Below are positions 28,763 to 40,499 of a stretch of DNA of 64,000 bases, piece by piece (position 1 is the first letter of the stretch; every line of letters begins with the position of its first letter). A program made the position numbers and the translations under genes. The stretch is from SZUA-35 sp963781035. GTDB lineage: Bacteria > Actinomycetota > Acidimicrobiia > Acidimicrobiales > SZUA-35. Location: positions 124,001 through 188,000 of the forward strand of contig CAWAEN010000003.1 in the NCBI GenBank assembly GCA_963781035.1. Reading direction: 5' to 3'. The notes beneath the pieces are model-generated. The model was given only the letters and a program-made list of their open reading frames with translations. It did not search any database and was not told the DNA's origin.

Positions 28763-31100
28763 ATGTCTTCAACCCGCCCCTCGTCCTCGTCCCCGTTCTC
28801 GTTCCTGACCGGTCCGGGCGTCGCGAAGAATCGGCTTCGGAATCCGTTCTGGCGTTTCCGTCGTGTGTTGTTCATGCTCGCATTGCTCGGCTTCGGCACG
28901 ATCATCGGCGGTGTGTTCGTGCTCAGTCAGGAGGAGCTCAAGCCGCTGGCTGACCTCGAGTCGTTGGCGCAGACGTCGTACTTGTGCACGGCGGACGTGC
29001 CGGCAGGCTGCAATGCGGACAACGCAACCGCGCAGTTCGCAGCGGGCGAAGACCGCGTGATCGTCGGCTTCGACGAGATACCCCAGGTACTGATCGACGC
29101 GGTCGTGGCCACCGAGGACGGCGACTTCTTCAATCACGAGGGGGTTGATCCGCTCGGCATCGCCCGCGCCGCGTTTCGTGACATCCGCAACGAGGGTGTG
29201 CAGCAGGGCGGGTCGACCATCACGCAGCAGCTCATCAAGATCGAGCAGCTCACGTCGGAGCGGTCGATCACCCGAAAGCTCAAAGAGGCGACGTTGGCGA
29301 TCAAGCTCGAGCGGGAGCTCGACAAGGAAGAGATCCTCACCCGCTACCTGAACATCATCTACTTCGGCCGCGGGGCCTACGGCATCGAGGCGGCGGCGCA
29401 GGCGTACTTCGACAAGGATCTGAACGAGCTCACGCTGGCCGATTCGTCGCTCCTTGCCGGTCTGATCCGTGCGCCGTCGACGGCCGATCCGCAGTCGGCC
29501 CCGGACGAGGCCACACGTCGTCGGGCAACGACTCTGGCCCTGATGGTGAAAGAAGAGATGATCACTCAGGCCGAGGCGGATGCCGCCAATGCGGAGGACT
29601 TCTCCGGAGTGGTCGGCAGTCCGATTCGTGAGGGTCTCGGTGAGATCCGGGGCGCACCGGGCACGGCCTACGTGGTCGAGGCCGTGCGTCAGCAGGTCGA
29701 CGCCATCGAGACGCTTCCGAACGGCGGCATCTACACCGGTGGGTATCGGATCTACACCACGCTCGATCCGCGGTTGCAGGCTGCCGCCTTCAGCACCATT
29801 GCCGATCAGAATTTCGAGAGCGACGGGGGACCTGACGCGTCGATCGTTGCCGTCGACGAGCGGGGATTCGTCCGGGCGATGGTCGGTGGTCGCGACTTCG
29901 CCGAGTCCCAGGTGAATCTGGCGCTCGGTCGGGACGGTGGTGGTTCCGGTCGTCAGCCTGGCTCGTCCTTCAAGCCGTTCGCCCTGGCCGAGGCCATCGA
30001 GCAGGGGATCTCGGCTCGCTCGTATTTCTCTGCTCCGTCGGTGGTCGAGATTCCGGAGGCAAACGACGGAGCGACCTGGACGGTGCGGGGTGGTGGCAGC
30101 TCCGAGGGTTACCGCGATCTGATCGATGGCCTCCGAGGTTTCGTCGAACGTGGTGTACGCCCAGCTGATGGTGCAGGTCGGCCCCCGCTCGGTGGTGGAG
30201 ATGGCGAATCGTCTCGGTATTTCGGCCGAGTTGCCCGCAGTGAACGCGTTGGTGCTCGGGTCAGGCGAGGTGTCCGTCCTCGACATGGCGGCTGCGTACA
30301 GCACGCTCGCCAACCAGGGCAACAAGTACCCACCGATCCTCATCGAGCGCATCGAGGACGCCGACGGGGCGATCGTGTGTTGGTACCCCGTCGATGGGGT
30401 GTGTCAGGCATCGGAGGGTCGGGCCGGCGAGGCGGTGTTGGAGCCCAACATCGCCAACCAGGTCACGTTCGCCATGCAGGGTGTCGTCGACGGTGGCACC
30501 GGGCGCGCGGCGGCGTTGCCCGGCATCGCCGTCGCCGGGAAGACAGGCACGACGCAGGACGCCAAGGATGCGTGGTTCGTCGGCTACACGTGTGACATGA
30601 CCGCTGCGGTCTGGATGGGGTATGCCGGCGGCCCGGGGGAGCCCGTGGCCCCGATGCAGAATTACCGGGGTCTGTCAGAGGTGCACGGTGGGGACTTCCC
30701 GGCGGAGATGTGGTCGACGTTCATGGCCAGAGCTCTGGCGATCGGCGATCCGGAGCTGGTGGCCGGCTGCGGGTCGTTCCCGCCGCCCTCGAGCTTCGAC
30801 GGCATCCAGATGAACACCGACCTGTCGACGACGACGCTTGCCGGAGTGCCTGCGCCGCGTCGGCGAGTGAGACGTCGATCGTCGAGGGCGACGGCACGAC
30901 CTCGATCGTGACGTTGGCCCCACCGTCGACCGAGCCGTGTGCTCCGCCGACAACGGCCGAGGGGGAGACGACCACGACAACCGCGGCCGGTTCGACGACG
31001 ACGGGGCCCTCGACGACCACGTCGACGACCGCGGCCCCGACGACGGCGGCCCCGACCACCGAACCCACCACCGCCCCAGACCGCCGACGACGACGACTGA
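28763..31100 (+). CDS. Class A penicillin-binding protein (bifunctional), frameshifted
   Basis: Peptidoglycan glycosyltransferase/transpeptidase. Cytosolic start, TM anchor (LFMLALLGFGTIIGGVFVL), GT51 domain (ATEDGDFFNHEGVDPLG, QGGSTITQQLIK, ARYLN-like TRYLNIIYFGRGAYGIEAAA), then transpeptidase with the SxxK serine in GSSFKPFAL, SSN and GKTGTTQDAKDAWFVGYT. Frames change near 30135 and near 30855; the latter leads into a Thr/Pro-rich tail of the type seen in PonA1. The end at 31100 is tentative. ATG 28763 has GAGGTG upstream. Confidence 0.9.
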
Positions 31101-31244
31101 TGCTCCAAACCTCGGGTTTGGGCCCCACATTTCCGGGGGTCATAGCCTCCGGTTCACGGCTCACTCCTGACACGCCGTCGTTGTGGCACCATCGATGCGG
31201 GCCAAGCTGACGAGCGTGGCCGACCCCACTCCGAGGAGAATCCC

Positions 31245-31934
31245 ATGACCCTGCACTCGAATCTCACCCAGTACTCCGAGATCGCTGCCGGCGACCAGCA
31301 GTTCCAGCTCCAGAACGCCAAGCTGCTGCGAGTGTCGCTCAACCACGGTCCGGTCGAGGCGGCCGCCGGGTCGATGGTGGCCTACCAGGGCGATGTCACC
31401 TTCGAGAACAAGGGTTCAGGTGGTCTCGGCAAGATGCTGAAGAAGGCGGCGACCGGTGAAGGTACGCGGCTCATGCACATCGAAGGGCAGGGCGAGGTCT
31501 TTCTCGCCGACGAGGCCCACCAGATCCAGGTGATGTATCTCGGAGAACGACTCGGTCAGCGTCAACGGAAGGAACGTGTTGGCGTTCTCGTCCTCGATCT
31601 CAGTGGGACATCAATCGGGTGTCGAGCGGTATGGCGGGAATGATGGCCGGCGGACTGTTCAACATGACCCTGACCGGGCAGCGGCTACGTCGCCATCCAC
31701 ACCGACGGCGACCCCGTGATGCTCGACGTGGCACAGGCGCCGACGTTCGGTGATCCGAACGCGGTGGTCATGTGGACGAGCGGCGTGCAGATGAACGTGA
31801 AGACCGACACCACCGGCGGACTCCGTTCGCTCGCCAGGGGCGGCAGCGGCGAGACGTTCCAGCTCGCGTTCTCGGGACAGGGACACGTGCTGGTCCAACC
31901 GTCGGAGGGGCCGCGGGTCGTGACGCAGAGCTGA
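31245..31934 (+). CDS. AIM24 family protein, frameshifted
   Basis: The beta-rich AIM24 (DUF124/TRAP-like) pattern is seen: LLRVSLNHGPVEAAAGSMVAYQGDVTFE at the start, MMAGGLFNMTLTG in the middle and a C-terminal TSGVQMNVKTD, GETFQLAFSGQGHVLVQPSE. Frames change around 31550, 31635 and 31680. ATG 31245 has GAGGAG upstream. Function of bacterial AIM24 proteins is not established. Confidence 0.82.
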
Positions 31935-31946
31935 CCAGCGGTCAGC
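31930..31946. terminator. Small hairpin between convergent genes
   Basis: GCTGACC/GGTCAGC, 7-bp stem with a 3-nt loop, at the end of the AIM24 gene and 64 bp before the stop of the opposing metallophosphoesterase gene. Confidence 0.35.
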
Positions 31947-32009
31947 GTCCGATCGATCAACCTGTGAATGTGAAGCTCCGACCCCAATCGCGATCGCGGG
32001 GATGGCTGC

Positions 32010-33137
32010 TCACTCGTCGGCGTTGGGAATCGGGACGAGCGCGTCGACGACGGTGATGATGCCGATCGACGGGCGCACTCCGAGCCGGACCTGGGGGGCG
32101 CGGCCGCGCTCGCGGCCGACGCCGGTCGAGACGTAGATCCAGTGATCGTCGAGACGGTGGAGTCCGCCGCCGCCGACCGATCGGGGAACCGACGAGGAGA
32201 TGAGCGGCGGCGGTAGCCCCGGCAGTCGGAGTTGGCCGCCGTGGGTGTGGCCGGTGACCAGCAGGTTGACCGAGTCGTCACCGGGCAGCCGCTCGATCTC
32301 GTCCGGCTTGTGGCCCAGCAGGATCCGGAAGATCTCGGAGTTGGTCGGTGCGATCAGATCGGCCACTGCGGCCTGGGCCGACGCTTCGCCCCCGTCGAGG
32401 GTGACGCCGCCGATGCGTAGCCGCCGGCCCGCGATCTCGACGTCGACGACCTCGTTGTCGAGCACGATCACGCTGGTTCCCTCGGCCAGTTGTCTGAGTC
32501 CGGCCACCGAGTCGGTGTTCCCCTTCACCACGAAGACGTTCGGGATGGCAGCACTGATGCGAGCGAGCTCGGCGGCGAAGGCGGGGGCCTGCACCTGGAA
32601 GTCGGAGTCCGACATCTGCCAGAAATCGCCGGGGATCAGCACGAGGTCTGGTCGCGCTGCGATCAGCTCGTCGATGGTGTCGCGTTCGTAGTCGCCGATC
32701 TCGGTGGCCTGGAGGTCGGCCAGCACACCGATCCGGAGCCCGGCCGCGGTCGGCGTGCTTGGTAACGAGACCTCGTCGATGCGCAACCAGAACGGTTCGA
32801 TGTGGGTGGCGTAGAACCCGAGCGGCGCAGCGAGCAGCGCGACGATGGCCATCACCCGACCCAGGAACTGCTGGTGCTTCCAGTTGATGGCGAGTCCGAC
32901 TCCGGCCAGCGGGATGCTGATCACCACGATCAGGTAGAAGAGGTGAACCAGCCCGAAGAAGTCGGCGCCGTTCTTGGCGACCAGCAGGACGGTGGCAGCG
33001 ATGCTGGCCACCATGCCGGCCACGAGGGTCGCGGCGGTGCCAGATCGCGTTGGTGACTGCCCGGCGTAGATCGCGGTGGCGCCGGCGACCACGCCCACCC
33101 CGGCGGTGAGCAGGAGGAGCTGCAGGTTGTAGTTCAC
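32010..33137 (-). CDS. Membrane-anchored metallophosphoesterase
   Basis: 375 residues from GTG 33137 (an upstream ATG 33173 is also possible). Four hydrophobic segments in the first ~120 residues, then a calcineurin-like phosphoesterase domain: IGVLADLQATEIGD, IPGDFW, VVKGNTD, LLGHKPDE, VTGHTHGGQ. The catalytic domain is predicted to face outside, as in YkuE-like lipid/UDP-lipid phosphoesterases. Intact. Confidence 0.82.
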   Translation of the reverse strand: MNYNLQLLLLTAGVGVVAGATAIYAGQSPTRSGTAATLVAGMVASIAATVLLVAKNGADFFGLVHLFYLIVVISIPLAGVGLAINWKHQQFLGRVMAIVALLAAPLGFYATHIEPFWLRIDEVSLPSTPTAAGLRIGVLADLQATEIGDYERDTIDELIAARPDLVLIPGDFWQMSDSDFQVQAPAFAAELARISAAIPNVFVVKGNTDSVAGLRQLAEGTSVIVLDNEVVDVEIAGRRLRIGGVTLDGGEASAQAAVADLIAPTNSEIFRILLGHKPDEIERLPGDDSVNLLVTGHTHGGQLRLPGLPPPLISSSVPRSVGGGGLHRLDDHWIYVSTGVGRERGRAPQVRLGVRPSIGIITVVDALVPIPNADE

Positions 33138-33339
33138 AGCATCGCCCCTTCTGTCGAGTACCTCGGGCGACATTGTTGTCGATCGCGCCGTCGGTTGTGT
33201 GCAGCGTCGCGAGGTCACCAGATCACACGTCGTCGTGAGCTCGGGACCAAGGTCTCTTACGCACCGACCCGTCTGCGCTCAATGTTGCCGTGGTTGCCCT
33301 CTCGTTCGGAGCGGGCAACGAACACGTGAGGGTTGAGCC

Positions 33340-34152
33340 TTGTTGGCGAAAAGCGATGGCGTTCTGTCGATTCAGAACCTCGAGGTCGTCTACAGCGATG
33401 TGATCCTTGCTGTTCGTGGCGTGAGTCTCGATGTTCCGGCCGGAGCGATCGTTGCCCTCCTCGGCGCCAACGGTGCGGGCAAGACCACCGTCTTGCGAGC
33501 CATCAGCGGATTGCTCGGTACCCACCGGGGTCGGGTGACCAAGGGTTCGATCATGCTCGGCGGCGAGGACATCACCACCCGCTCGACTGCGAGCGTCGTC
33601 GGTCACGGTCTGGCCCAGGTGATGGAGGGACGCCGGATCTTCCCCGACCTCACGGTGCAGGAGAATCTCAGGGCCGGTGCTCTTGTGCATCGCCCGGGAC
33701 GGGCAGAGCTCGAGGAATCGTACGAACACGTGCTCGGCCTGTTCCCGGTGCTCAAGGATCGTTGGGACGGTTCGGCCGGGTACTTGTCCGGTGGCGAGCA
33801 GCAGATGCTGGCCATCGGCCAAGCGTTGATGTCGAAGCCCAAGATCCTTTTGATGGACGAACCGTCGCTCGGTCTTGCTCCCCGCATCATCGACCAGATC
33901 CGCGATGTCATCGCCGACATCAACCGCCAGGGCACGGCCGTGTTGTTGATCGAACAGAACGCACAGATGGCGCTGTCGATCGCCGATCACGCCTACATCT
34001 TGGAGAACGGCAAGGTCGCCAAGGCCGGTCCGGCAGCTGAACTCCGTGACGACAAGGACATCCAGGAGTACTACCTGGGCATGGGCGAGGGCGGCCGGAC
34101 GCGCCTCGATCAAGTGAAGAGCTACCGACCCCACCGGAGTTGGAGCTCCTGA
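33340..34152 (+). CDS. livF: Liv-type ABC transporter ATPase (LivF), first cluster
   Basis: 270 residues. Walker A LLGANGAGKTTVLRAI, signature YLSGGEQQMLAIGQAL, Walker B ILLMDEPSLGLAP, D/H-loop LLIEQNAQ, and the LivF end YYLGMGEG. It energises the import complex made with LivG, LivH, LivM and LivK. It starts with TTG 33340 (TTG 33343 also possible) behind a GTGAGGG stretch. First gene of a six-gene operon with overlapping stops and starts. Confidence 0.9.
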   Translation: MLAKSDGVLSIQNLEVVYSDVILAVRGVSLDVPAGAIVALLGANGAGKTTVLRAISGLLGTHRGRVTKGSIMLGGEDITTRSTASVVGHGLAQVMEGRRIFPDLTVQENLRAGALVHRPGRAELEESYEHVLGLFPVLKDRWDGSAGYLSGGEQQMLAIGQALMSKPKILLMDEPSLGLAPRIIDQIRDVIADINRQGTAVLLIEQNAQMALSIADHAYILENGKVAKAGPAAELRDDKDIQEYYLGMGEGGRTRLDQVKSYRPHRSWSS

Positions 34153-34961
34153 TGACCACCGCAACTGCATCATCCACCGCTGCCTCATCCACCGACGTGC
34201 TCCTCGACGTACGCAACATCTCGCTCTCGTTCGGTGGCGTACGAGCGCTCACCGATGTCACCTACCAGGTGAACGAGGGCGAACTGTTTGCCGTGATCGG
34301 CCCGAACGGTGCCGGCAAGACCTCGATCTTCAACTGTCTGAACGCGGTCTACAAGCCGCAGACCGGCACGGCTGAGCTCGCCGGTGTGAACCTCCTCGAC
34401 CTCAAACCGGCCGACACCGCTGAGCTCGGGATCGCCCGGACGTTCCAGAACCTGGCGCTCTTCACGAACCTGTCCGTCATCGACAATCTGATGCTGGGCC
34501 GCCATCATCTCCTGAAGGCCGGTCCCATCTCTGGGCCGATCTGGTGGGGCAAGGCCCGCAACGAGGAGCGGCTGCAGCGAAAGCACTGCGCCGAGATCGC
34601 CGATCTCCTCGACCTCGCCGACTTCGGATCGATGCCGGTCGGGGCGCTCCCGTACGGCGTGCAGAAACGCATCGAGTTGGGACGGGCCGTGGCCATGGAG
34701 CCACGAGTCCTGCTGCTCGACGAGCCGGTCGCCGGGATGAACCAAGAGGAGACCGAGGACACCGCCCGTCACATCCTGCAGCTCCGGCGGGAGCTCGGCA
34801 TCACGATGATCCTCGTCGAGCACCAAATGGATCTGGTCATGGACCTCGCCGATCGTGTGATGGTCCTCAACTTCGGCTCGGTGGTCGCCATCGGGACGCC
34901 GGGCGAGATCCAGGCCCACCCACAGGTCCACGAGGTCTATCTCGGAAAGGCGCAAACATGA
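34152..34961 (+). CDS. livG: Liv-type ABC transporter ATPase (LivG), first cluster
   Basis: 269 residues. LSFGGVRALTDV, Walker A VIGPNGAGKTSIFNCL, IARTFQNLALF, LPYGVQKRIELGRA as signature, Walker B LLLDEPVAGMN, typical of LivG/BPA-type ATPases. ATG 34152 overlaps the livF stop (TGATG) with GGAG upstream. Intact. Confidence 0.9.
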   Translation: MTTATASSTAASSTDVLLDVRNISLSFGGVRALTDVTYQVNEGELFAVIGPNGAGKTSIFNCLNAVYKPQTGTAELAGVNLLDLKPADTAELGIARTFQNLALFTNLSVIDNLMLGRHHLLKAGPISGPIWWGKARNEERLQRKHCAEIADLLDLADFGSMPVGALPYGVQKRIELGRAVAMEPRVLLLDEPVAGMNQEETEDTARHILQLRRELGITMILVEHQMDLVMDLADRVMVLNFGSVVAIGTPGEIQAHPQVHEVYLGKAQT

Positions 34962-36785
34962 GCGCAGCCGTTGCCGCACCCAGGACGGTGTCGGCCGAGC
35001 CGGCGTCGCTCCCCGCCATGTTGGCGGCGAGAGCCGCTGACATGGGCGACGACGTCGCCCTCCGCCATCACGAACTCGGTGTGTGGGTCAGCCCACACGT
35101 GGAGTGAGTACGGCACCAGGGCAGCCCGTATCGGTATGGCACTCGCCGAACTCGGTGTTGGTGTCGGCGACCGGGTCGCGATCCACAGCGAGAACCGACC
35201 AGAGTGGTTGTTCGCCGACATCGGCGGCCAGGGGATCGGTGCTGTCCCGGTCGGGATCTACCCGACCTCGCCCGCCTTGGAAGTGGAGTACCTCCTGTCC
35301 CACAGCGAGGCGTCGGTGCTGATCGCAGAGGACGAGGAACAGCTCGACAAGGTGCTCGAGGTTCGTGAGCGTCTCCCCCTGCTGCGGCACATCATCGTGA
35401 TCGATTCCCGCACGACCATGCAGCATCTCGACGATCCGCAGATCATGACCTTCGCGGAGCTCGAGGCCTTGGGTACCGGCCTCGAGTCGCGATGGCTCGA
35501 CGGTGTCGAGGTACTCGACCCGGACGGCACGGCGCTGATCGTCTACACGTCCGGGACGACGGGTCCGCCGAAGGGAGCGATGCTCAGCCATCGCAACCTC
35601 GTCGCCGCCGCCAACATCTTCAACGAGGCATTCGAGTCGAGCAATCGCGACGAAGTGCTGTCGTACCTGCCCCTCTGCCACATCGCCGAACGTCTGAGTT
35701 CGGCCATCAACGCCCTGCGGGTCGGCTACGTCGTCAACTTCGGTCGTGGTGGCCAGTTCTTCGCCAAGGACCTGCGCGACGTGCAGCCGACCATCTTCCT
35801 CGGTGTGCCCCGGGTGTGGGAGAAGATGGCGGCGACGGTCGAGATCCGCATGAACGACGCGTCCGGCATCAAGCGGAGTCTCTACCAGATGGCAGTCCGT
35901 CGTGGTCGGGTCCATGCTCGTGACCAGATGGACGGCCGATCGAGCGTGCTCAGCCGCTTCACGATGTGGATCCTGTGGTTGACGGTCTTCCGGTCGCTGC
36001 GCGACAAGCTCGGCCTCCGTCGAGTTCGCGTCGCCCTCTCGGGTGCAGCGCCGATCGCGCCGCAGCTCCTCGAGTTCTTCTGGGCGATCGGTGTACAAGT
36101 CCGCGAGGGCTACGGCCAGACCGAGAACACGGCGGTCGCCACCTACACGCCGGCCGACGATGTCCGTCTCGGCAAGGTCGGCAAGGCGTTGCCCGGTGTC
36201 GAGATCCGGATCGACGAGACCGGCGAGATCCTCACCCGGTCGGCCTGCAACTTCACCGGCTACCTGAAAGACCCGGGGGCGACGGCCGAAGCGATCGACG
36301 CCGATGGATGGCTGCGAACCGGTGACGTCGGCGAGCTCGATGCCGCCGGTTTCCTCACGATCACCGACCGGGTGAAGGACCTCATCATCACTGCCGGCGG
36401 GAAGAACATCTCGCCCAGCGAGATCGAGAATCAGCTGAAGGTGTCGCCGTATGTCCGCGAAGCAATCGTGATCGGCGACAAGCAGAAGTATCTGGTGGCG
36501 CTCGTCGGCATCGAACTCGACACGGTCGGCGACTGGGCCACCCGTCGGGGCCTGCCGTACACCACCTACGCCGACCTGTCGGCGAAGCCCGAAGTGGTCC
36601 AGCTGATCGGTGAAGTCGTCGAACACGCCAACCGCGACCTCGCTCGGGTCGAACAGATCAAGTTCTTCCGGCTGCTGGCCAGGGAGCTCGACCACGAGGG
36701 TGGCGAGCTGACCGCCACCCAGAAGGTGAAGCGGCGCTCGATCGCCACCGAGTTCAGCGATCTCATCGAGGAGATGTACCGGTGA
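34958..36785 (+). CDS. AMP-forming long-chain acyl-CoA synthetase within the liv operon, one frameshift
   Basis: About 608 residues. Adenylation motifs VYTSGTTGPPKGAMLSH, GYGQTEN, RTGDVGELDAAGFL and DRVKDLIITAGGKNISPSE are all present, with the catalytic-lysine region TATQKVKRRS near the C-terminus. It belongs to the FadD15/long-chain AMP-ligase type. One extra C near 35092 breaks the frame between GVWVS and HTWSEY. ATG 34958 overlaps livG (ATGA) and the stop overlaps livH (GTGA). The tight coupling suggests that the imported substrate, probably a carboxylic acid, is activated to its CoA thioester on entry. Confidence 0.9.
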
Positions 36786-37680
36786 GCGACTTCCTTCAAC
36801 TCTGCTTCGCCGGACTGGCGCTCGGTTCCCGCTACGCGCTCGTGGCGCTCGGTTTCGTCGTCATCCACCGAGCGACCGGTGTCATCAACTTCGCCCAGGG
36901 TTCGATCGTGGCGCTCGGTGCCTACCTCACCTTCAACGCCCACCAGACCTGGGGCCTGCCGTTTCTGGTGGCAGCGATCATCGGCATCGTGGCGACGGCG
37001 GCCGTCGGCCTGATCGTCGAGCGCTTGCTGCTCCGACGTATGTCCGGCCAGCCGGTGTTCTCGGTCATCATGATCACGATCGGTTTGCTGTTCGTGATCG
37101 ACCAGGTCATCACGATGATCTGGGGCCAGGATGCCCAGAACCTCGGTGATCCGTGGGGCATCGACACCGTCGGTCGTCGGCGACATCGTCATGGCGGTGG
37201 TCGACTTGTGGGCGATCGGCACTGGCCTTCGTGGTGGTCGTCCTCTTCTTCCTGTTCTTCCGCTACAGCGGAACCGGTCTGGCGATGCGGGCGGTGGCCA
37301 TCGACGAAGAAGCGGCGATGGCCCGAGGCATCTCGGTGCGCCGGGTCGTCGGCACCGCTTGGGCGATCTCGGGAGCGGTGGCTGCGGTCGCCGGCATCAC
37401 GCTCGCCTCCGGCCCGGCGGCGCTCCGTCCGTCGATCGGCCTGATTGCCCTGGCCGCCTTCCCGGCCATGATCCTCGGCGGTCTCGACTCGCCGCTCGGC
37501 GCGGTCCTCGGTGGCTTCATCATCGGCTTGACCCAGATCCTCACGGCCGGGTATCAGCCGAGGTACGCCGGGTGGCTCGGCCAGGACTTCCAGTCGGTCA
37601 CGCCGTACGTGGTGATGATCTTGATCTTGATGGTCCGTCCCTACGGACTCTTCGGCACCAAGGAGGTGGAACGGCTGTGA
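36782..37680 (+). CDS. livH: Liv-type ABC permease (LivH), first cluster, frameshifted
   Basis: Multi-helix permease. FAGLALGSRYALVALGFVVIHRATG, INFAQGS (typical LivH), IMITIGLLFVIDQ, then AVAIDEEAAMARGISVRRV (the cytoplasmic coupling loop) and GGLDSPLGAVLGGFIIG. Frames change near 37165 and 37215. GTG 36782 overlaps the synthetase stop and the TGA overlaps livM GTG. Confidence 0.88.
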
Positions 37681-38797
37681 CAGCTCTCATTCGACGCCGC
37701 GACTTCGGCGAACTCGGGTATGCAGCTCGACCATCTCGACAACGTCGCGCTGTGGAGATCGGGTTGGCGCAAAGCGGCGGTCGTGTTCGGCCTCGCCGTC
37801 TACCTCCTGGCACCGTTCGTGTTGTCTGACTTCCAGCTGTCGATCGTCGACTACGCCGGGATCGCGGCGATCGGTGCGATCGGTCTCAACGTGCTCACCG
37901 GCTACACCGGCCAGATCTCGCTCGGCCACGGCTTCTTCCTCGGCGCCGGTGCCTACACCGCGGCCTACGTCGGGGGCGAGCTCGAGCTGCCCCTGCCGGT
38001 GTGGCTGGTGGCGTCTGCCGCCGTCGGCGCCCTCGTCGGATTGGTCATCGGTCCGTTCGCCCTTCGGCTTGCGGGGCAGCTATCTGGCGATCATCACGCT
38101 CGGCTTGGTCTTCATCGGTCAGCACATCTTCGAGAACTGGGACAGTGTCACCGGTGGCCTCAACGGCTCGACCGTGGCCGCCCCGGTGTCGCTCGGACCG
38201 ATCGACTTCGCCGCGCTCGACATCGCCGGTCGGACCTCGGTCCCGTGAGGGCGGCTACTTCTACTTGATCTGGGCCGTGGTTGCGCTTCGTCGCGCTGCT
38301 GGTCAAGAACCTGATGCGCACTCGGCTCGGCCGGGCGTTCCAAGCGGTACGTGACCGCGACGCTGCCGCCGAGGTGATCGGTGTTCGGCTGGCCAGAACC
38401 AAGGTGATGTCGTTCGTGGTGTCGAGCTCGCTCGCCGGTCTCGCCGGTGCCCTCTACGGATCGTTCCAACGGTTCGTGAATCCCGAGGAGTTCGGGCTCT
38501 TCTTCTCGATCGAGTTCGTGGCCATGATCGTCGATCGGCGGCGTCGCCACCGTCTACGGCCCCGATCCTCGGAGCGCTGTTCATCACGTCCGTACCGTTC
38601 CTCATCGAGGAGTGGAGCGACGAGTATCCCCGGCGTTGCCACCGAGGCCGGCGAGTCCGGCATCACGGTCTTCGCCCTCAACCAGGCGCTGTTCGGCGTG
38701 CTGATCATTCGTCTTCCTCGTGCTCGAACCACGGGGTCTGGCCGCTCTGTGGATGCGAATACGCATCTACTTCGCAGCGTGGCCGTTCTCGTATTGA
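37677..38797 (+). CDS. livM: Liv-type ABC permease (LivM), first cluster, multiply frameshifted
   Basis: LivM features over several frames: LNVLTGYTGQISLGHGFFLGAGAYTAA, RGSYLAIITLGLVFI (one extra T near 38069 separates it), AFQAVRDRDAAAEVIGVRL coupling loop, SSLAGLAGALYG, ending LEPRGLAALWMR with a stop at 38795-38797. Further shifts near 37715, 38245, 38275, 38530 and 38708. Stop to livK start is 59 nt. Confidence 0.82.
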
Positions 38798-38856
38798 CGC
38801 TGCGCTCGACGAGCGACAGCGACAACGACATCCAAAAGGGAGCAAAGGAAAACGAC

Positions 38857-40239
38857 ATGACAAGCCATCCACGAAGGCCTTTCGGCGGTTCGCCGCCCTT
38901 CTCTTCGCCCTGGCGCTCATCGCGGCGTCGTGCGGAGGGAGCGATGACACTGCCGACAGCGGCGGAGATGACACCGCAACCACTGCAGCCGGCAGACGAC
39001 AGCGCCGAAACGACAGCGAAGAGAGCCGACGACGGCGGCGACGACCGAAACGACCGAGGGCGCCGCTGCGGAACTCGCCGCCGGCCCCGGCTTCGACGGC
39101 ACGACGATCAACGTCGGCGTGCTGTCGGCGCTGAGCGGTCCTGCGGCCGTGATCGGCACGCAACTCGCAGCAGGCCAGCAGGTCTACTTCGACTACCTCA
39201 ACGCCGAACTCGGCGGTGTTGCCGGGCAGTACCCGGTGGAGATCCTGTTGGAGGACCATCTCTACGACACGGCATCAACGGTCCAGAAGTACGGCAAGAT
39301 CAAGGACGACGTCGTGATGTTCTCCCAGATCATGGGAACGCCGTCGATCTCGGCCGCGCTGGCGTTGTTGGCGGAAGACAACATCGTTGCCTCGCCGGCC
39401 AGCCAGGACGCCTTCTGGGTGCGTGAACAGAACCTCCTGCCGGTGATCGAGCCCGTACCAGATCGACGTGATCAACGCGATGTCGTACTACCTCGGTGAC
39501 GGTGGCGGTTCGGTCGACGACACGATCTGCGCCGTCATCCAGAACGACCTCTACGGTGAGGCCGGGCTCCAGGGCCTGGAGTTCGCGGCAACCGGAATTG
39601 GGCTTCGAGATCGCGACAGCCACTCGCTACGGCGCCGGCGACACCGCCGTTCACGGCCCAGATCACCGAGCTCGTCAACGCCGAGTGCGACATGGTGTGG
39701 GCAACCGCACTGCCGACCGAATTCGGCGGCACTGCTCGGAACGGCCGCTCAGTCCGGCGTTCACGCCGCGCTGGATCGCACAGTCCCCGTCATGGATCGA
39801 CGCCTTGGCGGCAACGCCACTGGCCGACTACCTCCAGGCCTTTGTGTGGGTCGCCGCCTCAGGCCAGGAGTGGGGCGATCCGAACTCCGCCGACATGACA
39901 GCGATGGTGGAGCGGGTCGCCAAGTACAAGCCGGACCAGGCGCCGAGCTACTACTTCACCTTCGGCTACATCCAGGCATGGGCCACCCACCAGGTGCTCG
40001 AAGTTGCCGTGGCCAACGGCGACCTCAGTCGGGATGGCATCATCACGGCCATGAACGGCCTGGACGAGTTGAACTTCGGAGACCTTGGTCCGGCGTACGC
40101 GTGCGGAGCCCCGGAAGATCGGGACCCACCACGGTTCACGACGATCTTCGCGGTCGATCTCGAGAAGCCGTTCGCCTTGCGGGCGCTCGCTCCCGACATC
40201 ACCTCGGATGCGGCCGCGGCGTACGAGTTCGCCGGCTGA
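38857..40239 (+). CDS. livK: Liv-type substrate-binding lipoprotein (LivK), first cluster, multiply frameshifted
   Basis: A lipoprotein signal is recovered after a shift near 38880: FAALLFALALIAASC followed by GGSDD. Then an Asp/Thr-rich linker and the periplasmic-binding type I fold: LSALSGPAAVIGTQLAAGQQVYFDYLN, DDVVMFSQIMGTPS, DTICAVIQNDLYGEAGL, and a C-terminal lobe with SYYFTFGYIQAW. Further shifts near 39030, 39455, 39600 and 39650. ATG 38857 has AAAGGA upstream. It determines the ligand of this importer; ligand not deducible. Confidence 0.8.
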
Positions 40240-40283
40240 CCCGGCTACAGCCCAGAGTACGTAGACGCGAGACTCAATCGGTA

Positions 40284-40307
40284 CTGCCGACCGGAAACGG
40301 TCGGCAG
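40284..40307. terminator. Hairpin terminator after livK
   Basis: Perfect 10-bp stem CTGCCGACCG/CGGTCGGCAG with GAAA tetraloop, 45 bp after the livK stop. The remaining sequence up to rpsF (40308-40499) holds a -10-like TAGCCT near 40397 and a GGGAGGT site before rpsF. Confidence 0.7.
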
Positions 40308-40499
40308 CACCGCGTTATGTGGCGACCCCGTGAGTGCATGATGGTGGACAACACCGAGCGCCGGAGGAAGATGGTCTGCACACAACATCTCGCCGGTAGC
40401 CTTGCCGGGTCATACCTGGTTCGTCCAGGGCAGACCCTGCTTCCGACCGTCGGGAGCTCCGGAGAACATTCCGGATCCACAGGGAGGTACCTCACGCCC

